From contig CALOBW010000045.1 in assembly GCA_942491525.1 (NCBI GenBank), positions 1 through 18,616 on the forward strand: DNA of 18,616 nt, given 5' to 3'. The DNA is from CAYWBU01 sp942491525 (GTDB taxonomy: Bacteria; Desulfobacterota; Desulfomonilia; UBA1062). The notes beneath the pieces were generated by a model that saw only the letters and a list, made by a program, of their open reading frames with translations, was not told the DNA's origin and did not search any database. Shown here piece after piece: positions 13,125 through 18,616 of this stretch (the stretch's first letter is position 1; every line of letters starts with the position of its first letter). Both the position numbers and the translations under genes were made by a program.

Positions 13125-14111
13125 ATGGGACGAATTATATTTCTGGATTTAGCAAGAGGCCTGGCCATCTTCTTCATGATCATGCAGCACTGCATGATTA
13201 TGTATGGCGTGAACGGCGGTGAAGGATCAGCCCTTGGCGATCTGGTCCTGCTTATGGGTACGGCCCCGGCAGCCCCGGTCTTCATGCTGATCATGGGCAT
13301 CTTTTTTCTGCGCGCCAACGATCTAAAAGCCACAGCCCTGCGTGGGATTAAGCTGATCATAATGGGCTACCTGCTCAACCTGCTGCGCTTTGTGCTGCCG
13401 GTCCTGCTCGCCGGCAACTATCCCCCAAGCGGACCGGACTCGCCCCTGGGCCTGCTGCTGGCCATCGACATTCTGCAGATGGCCGGCCTGAGCCTGATTA
13501 TCATGAGCGCCATCCGGCGTCTGCCGCCCATCAGCTGGCTGTTGCTGGCCTTGCTGGTTCTCCTGATATCGCCGCTGCTCTGGCCGCTGCAGCATCCGGA
13601 CATTCTCTGGGGCAGCGGCCAGAATGTCTACTTTCCGCTCTTTCCTTGGGCATTCTACCCGCTGCTGGGCATGTATTGGGGCTCGCTGTTTAATCAGACT
13701 GGAAACCGGGCCCGGTTCATGAAGAGATCAGCCCAAGTTGGTGCGGGCCTGATGCTGGCCGGCGGCCTGATCTGGGCATTTGTGGACACGCCCTGGCTGC
13801 CGGTGGGCGACTACTACCGCAGCGGCCTGGGCGTGCATCTGGTGATCACCGGCTTTGTGCTGATCTGGCTCTGGGAGTTCAGGCTGATTGAACAACGCGT
13901 GGCCGGCTCAAAGCCAGCCGAGCTGCTGATCTTCTGGAGCAAGAATGTCACATCGATCTACATGATCCAGTGGATATTGATCGGCTGGGGCGTGCTGCTG
14001 CTCGACTATCAAAAGCTAAGCCCGACGATAGCGGTCGCTGTCGGCCTGCTGATGACCGCCATCACCCATGCTCTGACCAAAAGCTGGATAAAGCTGAGAC
14101 ATTCTGTTTAG
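13125..14111 (+). CDS. HGSNAT/DUF1624-like multi-pass membrane acyltransferase
   Basis: The product is 328 residues with about 9-10 hydrophobic segments. The N-terminus, MGRIIFLDLARGLAIFFMIM followed by QH at 21-22, has the D-x-x-R-G-x-A pattern and a following His. This is typical of the heparan-alpha-glucosaminide N-acetyltransferase catalytic family (DUF1624) and related YeiB/acyltransferase-3-like proteins. Such proteins move acetyl or other acyl groups across the inner membrane onto sugars. The substrate is unknown. The open frame extends 339 codons upstream, but that part is the antisense shadow of serS, so ATG 13125 is the real start. It is divergent from serS with 78 nt between their start codons. 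The next gene begins 21 nt after its stop, so co-transcription into the zinc/LemA run is possible. Confidence 0.82.
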   Translation: MGRIIFLDLARGLAIFFMIMQHCMIMYGVNGGEGSALGDLVLLMGTAPAAPVFMLIMGIFFLRANDLKATALRGIKLIIMGYLLNLLRFVLPVLLAGNYPPSGPDSPLGLLLAIDILQMAGLSLIIMSAIRRLPPISWLLLALLVLLISPLLWPLQHPDILWGSGQNVYFPLFPWAFYPLLGMYWGSLFNQTGNRARFMKRSAQVGAGLMLAGGLIWAFVDTPWLPVGDYYRSGLGVHLVITGFVLIWLWEFRLIEQRVAGSKPAELLIFWSKNVTSIYMIQWILIGWGVLLLDYQKLSPTIAVAVGLLMTAITHALTKSWIKLRHSV

Positions 14112-14119
14112 GAGTGTGT

Positions 14120-14125
14120 TATTAT
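14120..14125 (+). promoter_or_regulatory. -10-like hexamer 7 nt before the zf-TFIIB gene
   Basis: TATTAT (14120-14125) is followed by exactly 7 nt before the ATG at 14133. GAGACA (14096-14101) could serve as a -35 with an 18-nt spacer. The only GGAG (14111-14114) is 18 nt from the ATG, too far for normal initiation. Confidence 0.4.
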
Positions 14126-14132
14126 TTAACCC

Positions 14133-14489
14133 ATGAAATGCCCCCACTGCCAACATACCCTGATCACGCTGGAGTACAGCGAAATTGAGATCGACTACTG
14201 CGTCAGCTGCCACGGCATCTGGCTCGACAGCGGCGAGCTGGGCTGGCTGCTGGAGCGCGAAGGCGGCTCGGACGAGCTGATCGACGCCATGCAGCCGGCG
14301 CGCACCCATGAGCGGGGCCGCAAATGCCCGATCTGTGAAAAGAAGATGGGCAAGGTCAATATCAAGGATGTGCTGCTGGACCGCTGTGAAGACCATGGCC
14401 TCTGGTTTGACGAGCGCGAGTTGCAGGACATAATAAAGATGAGCGGCGGACGGCTGGCCGGCCTGCTAAACGAGATGTTAAGGAGCTAA
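14133..14489 (+). CDS. tandem zf-TFIIB zinc-ribbon protein
   Basis: The product is 118 residues, soluble. Two copies of the zf-TFIIB type ribbon are visible. Copy 1 has CPHC (3-6) and CVSCHGIWLDSGEL (23-36). Copy 2 has CPIC (65-68) and CEDHGLWFDERELQDI (85-100), where the fourth ligand is histidine 88. In each copy the metal site is followed by a W-(L/F)-D-x-x-E-L helix that caps the fold. The partner or nucleic acid bound is unknown; such small proteins are found near membrane quality-control and redox genes. It opens a tight run with lemA one base after its stop. The ATG lacks a nearby Shine-Dalgarno. Confidence 0.88.
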   Translation: MKCPHCQHTLITLEYSEIEIDYCVSCHGIWLDSGELGWLLEREGGSDELIDAMQPARTHERGRKCPICEKKMGKVNIKDVLLDRCEDHGLWFDERELQDIIKMSGGRLAGLLNEMLRS

Positions 14490-14490
14490 T

Positions 14491-15060
14491 ATGTCTGGAG
14501 GAATGATAGTAGGAATCGTAATTATCGGCATTATCCTGGGCCTGATCCTGTGGGTCATCGCCCTCTACAACGGCCTGGTAGCTTTGCGCAACCAGGTCAA
14601 AAACGCCTGGTCGCAGATCGATGTGCAGCTCAAGCGGCGCCACGACCTGATCCCCAACCTGGTGGAGACGGCCAAGGGCTACATGACTCACGAGAAGGAG
14701 ACCTTCAGCGCCATCACCGAGGCCCGCGCCCGGGCCACCGGCGCCAGAGGCGACGTGGCCGAAGTTTCCAAGGCCGAGAGCCAGCTATCGGGCGCGCTCT
14801 CCAACTTCATGGCCGTGGTGGAGAACTATCCGGAGCTCAAGGCCAACGAGAACTTCCTGGCCCTGCAGGAGGAACTGACCAGCACCGAGAACAAGATCGC
14901 CTTTGCGCGCCAGGCCTACAACGACCAGGTGCTCTTTTTGAACAACCGGGTCGAGATGTTCCCCTCCAACATGGTGGCCGCGGCCTTCAACTTCAAGCAG
15001 GAGGAGTTCTTCGAACTGGAAGACGTAAGCGAGCGCAAGGTGCCCAAGGTCAGCTTCTAG
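14491..15060 (+). CDS. lemA: LemA family membrane-anchored protein
   Basis: The product is 189 residues. One N-terminal membrane segment (about 5-26) precedes the family core YNGLVALRNQVKNAWSQIDV (27-46), then LKRRHDLIPNLVETAKGYM (48-66) and helical heptads to the end, where FNFKQEEFFELED sits in the usual place. LemA proteins form a four-helix bundle on the membrane and very often sit next to M48/HtpX-like proteases, as here. AAGGAG lies 7 nt before the ATG. Zero bases separate its TAG from the ATG of the protease gene, so translation is likely coupled. The molecular role is not established; a scaffold or substrate-presenting partner of the protease is inferred. Confidence 0.94.
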   Translation: MSGGMIVGIVIIGIILGLILWVIALYNGLVALRNQVKNAWSQIDVQLKRRHDLIPNLVETAKGYMTHEKETFSAITEARARATGARGDVAEVSKAESQLSGALSNFMAVVENYPELKANENFLALQEELTSTENKIAFARQAYNDQVLFLNNRVEMFPSNMVAAAFNFKQEEFFELEDVSERKVPKVSF

Positions 15061-16482
15061 ATGTTCTGGAGGATCATCGCCCAGAACCGGCGCAAGACCT
15101 ACGCCCTGATCATGCTGATGGGGCTGCTGCTGTTGAGCATCGGTTACCTGCTGGGCTTCTACCTGGGCGCCACCCATGCCGCGGCATTGACCGGCCTGGG
15201 CGTCACCACAATCGTCTGGCTGATCATGCTGCTGGTGGCGCTCTTCGCCTCCGACAACATCTTTCTGCACATGAGCGGGGCGCGCGAGGTGGAGCGCGAC
15301 GAGTTTCCGCAGCTCTTCAACATTGTCGAAGAGATGAAAATTGCGGCCAGCTTAGAGACCATGCCGCGCATCTTCATCATGGATGATCCGGCGCCCAACG
15401 CCTTTGCCGTCGGCAAGAGCCCGGAAAAAAGCGCCATCTGCGTCACGGCCGGCCTGCTGGGCTGCTGCAACCGCGACGAGCTGCAGGGGGTCATCGCCCA
15501 CGAGCTGGGCCACATCATGAACCGCGACATCCTCTACATGACCGTGGCCGCCACCATGCTGGGCGCCATCGTCTTCATCGCCGACGCCATCAGCAACTCA
15601 ATGCGCTTCGGCAGCCACCGGCGCTACCGCTCATCCAGCTCAAAAAACAACTCCAATGACGGCGGGGCCCTGCTGATTCTGATCGCCCTCCTGATCGCCA
15701 TCATCGGCCCGCTTCTGGCGCGCATCCTCTACTTCTCGGTCTCGCGCAAACGCGAATATCTGGCCGACGCCACCAGCGCGCGCCTGACCCGCTACCCCGA
15801 GGGGCTGGCCTCGGCCCTGGAGAAGCTTAAAAACGCCAGCTACCGGCTGACCTCGGCCCCGCGCGCCACCGCGCCCTTCTACATCGTCAATCCCTACAAG
15901 AGCCAGCTGAGCGACAACGTCTTTGCGACCCACCCGCCGCTGGACCGCAGGATCGAGATCCTCAGAAAGATGCACGGCTCGGCCGGCTACTCCGAGTATC
16001 TCAGAGCCCACCGCAACGTCACCGGCACCAAGAAACCCTTGCTCAAACAGCAGGACCTGAACGGCAGCCAGAAGATCGATATCCGGGCCGCCTCAGCAAT
16101 CGCCGCTCCCATGATGGCCGGCGAGATTGCGCGCAAGACCGGCGACATCATGCGCGGCATCAACAACTTCAGCCTGATTGAGTGCAGCTGCGGCATGCGC
16201 ATCAAGCTGCCGCCCGAGTTCGAGGATGACAAGGTCACCTGCCCCAAGTGCGGCCTGGAGCACAGCGTCCGCCAGCAGGACAAAGAGCAGCTCAACAATC
16301 TGCTGGGCGCGGCCGCCCTGCATGCGAAGCCCGGCGCCGGCCCGCAGAATTTCAGACGCAACCCGGGCCAGTGGCAGAGCTTCACCTGCCAGAGCTGCGG
16401 CCACCAGCAGGAGCTCTCGCCGGCCTTCAAGCTCAACCAGTTCAGCTGCCCCAAGTGCGGTCAAAAGATTTCAATCAACTAA
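15061..16482 (+). CDS. HtpX-like M48 membrane zinc protease with two C-terminal zinc ribbons
   Basis: The product is 473 residues, well over the 290-330 usual for HtpX. Two membrane segments (about 15-35 and 45-63) and two more (about 160-178 and 202-225) frame the catalytic site. HELGH at 147-151 supplies two zinc ligands and Glu 147+1, and EYLAD at 232-236 supplies the third. NPYKSQLSDNVFATHPPLDRRI (277-298) is the conserved M48 tail region. Beyond residue 370 come two extra ribbons: C375/C377...C394/C397 and C443/C446...C463/C466, each with a CPKCG second knuckle, separated by a Gln/Ala-rich linker. The protease likely degrades misfolded membrane proteins. The ribbons may sense zinc or bind a partner (inference). 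ATG 15061 directly follows the lemA stop. Confidence 0.92.
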   Translation: MFWRIIAQNRRKTYALIMLMGLLLLSIGYLLGFYLGATHAAALTGLGVTTIVWLIMLLVALFASDNIFLHMSGAREVERDEFPQLFNIVEEMKIAASLETMPRIFIMDDPAPNAFAVGKSPEKSAICVTAGLLGCCNRDELQGVIAHELGHIMNRDILYMTVAATMLGAIVFIADAISNSMRFGSHRRYRSSSSKNNSNDGGALLILIALLIAIIGPLLARILYFSVSRKREYLADATSARLTRYPEGLASALEKLKNASYRLTSAPRATAPFYIVNPYKSQLSDNVFATHPPLDRRIEILRKMHGSAGYSEYLRAHRNVTGTKKPLLKQQDLNGSQKIDIRAASAIAAPMMAGEIARKTGDIMRGINNFSLIECSCGMRIKLPPEFEDDKVTCPKCGLEHSVRQQDKEQLNNLLGAAALHAKPGAGPQNFRRNPGQWQSFTCQSCGHQQELSPAFKLNQFSCPKCGQKISIN

Positions 16483-16510
16483 TTGACCCTCTTTTCCGAA
16501 ACAGTAAAGG
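16483..16510 (+). promoter_or_regulatory. possible internal promoter before the B-box/TPR gene
   Basis: TTGACC (16483-16488) starts right after the protease stop codon, followed after 16 nt by TAAAGG (16505-16510). It would give the last gene of the run an extra transcript with a leader of about 18 nt containing GAGGAG. The same two boxes, 17 nt apart, appear before the tRNA-Ser genes. Confidence 0.33.
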
Positions 16511-16535
16511 CAATCAGGAAATTGAGGAGTTGGCA

Positions 16536-17918
16536 ATGGAGAGATGTGCCTACCACACATCTAAAGCGGCGATCTGGCACTGCCAGGAGTGCAACCTGGA
16601 TCTCTGCGGCAAGTGCATCATAAACAAGCCGCTCAAGAAGTACGGTAACAGACGCCACGTGCTGCACCTCTGTCCCCACTGCCATGCCAACCTCAGCAAA
16701 ATCACGACCCGCGATCTGGTAAGCCCCTACTGGCACATGCTGCCGACCATCTTCGGCTACCCGCTGCAGGCCATGCCCATAATCCTGCTGCTGATCTGCA
16801 GCGCGGTAATCGGCATCTTCTCGATCGTGCCGGTCATGAACTGGATGGTCACAGCCTTCATCTGGGCCGTCTGGATCAAATACTGCAGCGCGGCCCTGAC
16901 CAAGACCTCACAGGGGTATTTCGAAGCTCCGGACCTGACCGGCTTTTCGGACGATCTGGAGCTGGGCGGCCAGGTCATCCTGCTGAACCTGATCTTCGGC
17001 GTCTTCTGCCTGCTGATCATGCACAACCTGACCCTGCGCCAGACCCTGGCGACCCTGCTGATCCTGGGAATTTCCTTCCCGGCCATGCTGATAGTGCTGA
17101 ACCTCAAACGCAGCCTGATGCGCGTCTTCAACCCGGGGCTGACCCTGGAGGTAGCCCTCAAGATCGGGCCATCCTACTGGGCCCTCTGCCTGATCCTGCT
17201 GTGCATCGGCACCATCCCGCTGACGATTGCCCTCAGAAACAGCTCGCCGGCCTACATCCAGCAGCCGGCCCTCTTTGCAACCCTGGCGCTCTGCCTGCTG
17301 TTCAGCTACAACTTCATCGGCTACATCATGCTGCAGTACCATGAACGCCTGGGCCTGAAGATCAACATTCAAACTTTAGCTGAGATCGAACCCGGCAGCC
17401 ATCCCCAGCTCGACAAGCTGATCGCCCAGGGCAAACTTGAGCAGGCCCTCAACTGGATCGACCGCGAGACCGGCGGCAGGGTCAACGACCAGGAGCTGGC
17501 CGAAACCTATTTCCAGCTGCTCAAAAGACTCAGACAGAACCTCAACCAGCACGGCGCCGACTATCTGCATCTGCTGCAGGCCGCCAACCAGCGCAAGAAG
17601 ATGGCCGAGGTCTACACCGACTGCATCAATGCCGACGCCGATTTCGCCCCGGACCCGGACATCATCTTCAGCGTGGCCGAATTCCTGAACGAGGCCCGCA
17701 ACTTCAAGGCCGCCGCGCGCACCTACCTGCATCTGATCGAGCACTATCCCGAGACCGAGTGCCGGCCGCGGGCCAGCTACAACTGCGCCGTCATCCTGAA
17801 TGAAGAGCTGAACAACCGCGACGAGGCGCTGCAGGTCATCAATGAAGCCATGCTGGAGCAGCCCGACTTCCTGCCCGTACTGGAGAAGTACTACACCCAC
17901 CTGCAGGCCGCCAGCTAA
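16536..17918 (+). CDS. B-box-type zinc finger / multi-pass membrane / TPR protein
   Basis: The product is 460 residues with three parts. Residues 4-49 form a B-box-like zinc module (C4, H7, C16, C19, C24, C27, H41/H44, C46, C49). Residues 75-265 carry about six hydrophobic segments of a DUF4013/YIP1-like style, including an amphipathic loop GYFEAPDLTGFSDDLELGG (127-145). Residues 285-460 form a helical TPR-like repeat domain (KLEQALNWIDRE, NFKAAARTYLHLIEHYPE, NNRDEALQVINEAMLEQPDF). The layout suggests a membrane adaptor with a zinc-binding head and a TPR arm for protein partners. ATG 16536 is fixed by GAGGAG 6 nt upstream; the open frame further upstream is a shadow of the protease gene. The stop overlaps the stop of the convergent gene by 4 bp. 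Confidence 0.8.
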   Translation: MERCAYHTSKAAIWHCQECNLDLCGKCIINKPLKKYGNRRHVLHLCPHCHANLSKITTRDLVSPYWHMLPTIFGYPLQAMPIILLLICSAVIGIFSIVPVMNWMVTAFIWAVWIKYCSAALTKTSQGYFEAPDLTGFSDDLELGGQVILLNLIFGVFCLLIMHNLTLRQTLATLLILGISFPAMLIVLNLKRSLMRVFNPGLTLEVALKIGPSYWALCLILLCIGTIPLTIALRNSSPAYIQQPALFATLALCLLFSYNFIGYIMLQYHERLGLKINIQTLAEIEPGSHPQLDKLIAQGKLEQALNWIDRETGGRVNDQELAETYFQLLKRLRQNLNQHGADYLHLLQAANQRKKMAEVYTDCINADADFAPDPDIIFSVAEFLNEARNFKAAARTYLHLIEHYPETECRPRASYNCAVILNEELNNRDEALQVINEAMLEQPDFLPVLEKYYTHLQAAS

Positions 17919-18616
17919 TCACTCATGAGGTAGCTGCCGATCGACTCGGGCTTGACTCCCGGCAACTCCGCCAATGAAAGGTGCCGCAGCCGGCCGCCAT
18001 GGTCGGCAAAGATCAGCTGGCCGGCAGGCAGGTCAATCAATGGCCCCAGGGAGCGGCCGCTGCCGAGCTCCGACGACTCTTCGCGTCCGCCGTTCAGCGC
18101 ATCCAGTATCACAAGCTGCGTGAAACCCATATCCCGGCCGCTGCAGATGCCCTTGAGCTGATAGCAGCTCAGATAGAGTTTGCGATCCATCACCAGGGCC
18201 CGCTCGAAGCTGCCCGCCAGCTCCGCCGCCCACAGGAGCCCGTGACCGTCAAAAGCGGCCACCATATCCGCATAAATTCCCAGCAGATAGTTCTTGCGGC
18301 GCCAGCTGAAAGACCTGATATCCAGCAGCGGCCGGTCAATGGCGCCGGGCAGATAGTTCACCAGGGTCAGCTCCTGATCAAAGATATAAAGATTCCCCTG
18401 TCTGCCGCCGGCATAGAGCAGCCCCCTGACCGGATCAAAATTCAGGCAGCTTGCCGCTTCGGGCAGGCTGTAGCTGTAGGCCAGAATGCCGTCAACCAGC
18501 TGGTGGCCGCTGAGCTCCGGCCCCTGCGCCAGATAGAGAGTGGAGCGCGAGGCGGCCCGCTGTTTTGCGCCGGCCCTCAGAATCAGCTCAGGCCCCGCTC
18601 TGAAGACACTCACCAT
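17915..18616 (-). CDS. beta-propeller-like protein, probably 5' partial
   Basis: 233 residues are visible and the frame runs to the window edge, where an ATG happens to fall at 18614-18616; the true start may lie beyond. There is no signal peptide at that ATG. The sequence has repeated short beta-blade units such as CLNFDPVRGLLYAGGRQGNLYIFDQEL, LLDIRSFSWRRKNYLLGIYADMVAAFD and DLPAGQLIFADHGGRLRHLSL. Each has the pattern of hydrophobic strand, turn G-x-x-G or D-x-x-G, strand. This matches PQQ-like or WD40-like propellers, but I cannot name a family. It is convergent with the B-box/TPR gene, the two stop codons overlapping by 4 bp with no terminator between them. Confidence 0.7.
   Translation of the reverse strand: MVSVFRAGPELILRAGAKQRAASRSTLYLAQGPELSGHQLVDGILAYSYSLPEAASCLNFDPVRGLLYAGGRQGNLYIFDQELTLVNYLPGAIDRPLLDIRSFSWRRKNYLLGIYADMVAAFDGHGLLWAAELAGSFERALVMDRKLYLSCYQLKGICSGRDMGFTQLVILDALNGGREESSELGSGRSLGPLIDLPAGQLIFADHGGRLRHLSLAELPGVKPESIGSYLMSD

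Noticed and set aside
14550..15386. 278-codon plus-strand frame across lemA and the protease gene
   Set aside because: It is a +2 frame shadow, very rich in Arg, Gly and His, and conflicts with two clearly recognisable proteins.
16248..16535. Upstream extension of the B-box/TPR gene
   Set aside because: It runs through the 3' end of the M48 protease gene in another frame and is Pro/Arg/Ala-rich. GAGGAG before ATG 16536 fixes the start.
1..18616. CRISPR arrays, insertion sequences, phage or integrase genes
   Set aside because: I saw no regularly spaced direct repeats, no transposase or integrase motifs, and no attachment-site duplication at the tRNA-Ser genes.

Overview
The window looks like chromosomal DNA of a GC-rich, motile, probably anaerobic bacterium with a Gram-negative style envelope. 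The pointers are an anaerobic sulfatase-maturase type radical SAM enzyme, an Fe-S/FMN/FAD ene-reductase, a dCache chemoreceptor, a Sec-exported lipid-free protein and a membrane O-acyltransferase pair. I cannot assign a phylum from sequence alone. Most genes look around 60% GC by eye. Two stretches are visibly more AT-rich: 1180-2110 and, less strongly, 8950-11400.

Layout. 2-1081 (+) is the 3' part of an anaerobic sulfatase-maturase-like gene. It is followed by a C/G-rich palindromic repeat (1082-1176) and a 9-codon ORF with a strong ribosome binding site that may be a gene stump. An AT-rich islet (1269-2022, -) carries two small genes, one resembling immunity protein family Imm32, with no toxin next to them. 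Then come a TauE/SafE permease (-) and, divergently, a secreted DUF4474 protein (+). The latter shares a bidirectional terminator with a convergent 2,4-dienoyl-CoA reductase-like flavoenzyme (-). Next is a methyl-accepting chemotaxis protein (-) with a TTG start fixed by its ribosome binding site. 8359-11393 (-) is a three-gene unit: MBOAT O-acyltransferase, SGNH-like partner and a Qnr/McbG-like pentapeptide-repeat protein. 11529-13046 (-) is serS followed by two different tRNA-Ser genes, GCU and UGA, which puts most of the serine-charging machinery together. Divergent from serS is an HGSNAT/DUF1624-like membrane acyltransferase (+).

The most interesting region is 14133-17918 (+). It is a compact run of four genes: a tandem zf-TFIIB protein, LemA, an HtpX-like M48 membrane protease with two added C-terminal zinc ribbons, and a B-box/multi-membrane/TPR protein. 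LemA-M48 pairs are known. The packing of cysteine-rich zinc modules into three of the four partners is unusual and suggests a zinc-linked membrane protein quality-control system (inference). A convergent gene (17915-18616, -) encoding a beta-propeller-like protein closes the window.

A second unusual signal is at gene starts. serS, the HGSNAT-like gene and the zf-TFIIB gene all lack a Shine-Dalgarno sequence and have a -10-like hexamer exactly 7 nt before the ATG. That is the layout of leaderless mRNAs. Other genes in the window have ordinary ribosome binding sites, so both modes of initiation seem to coexist.
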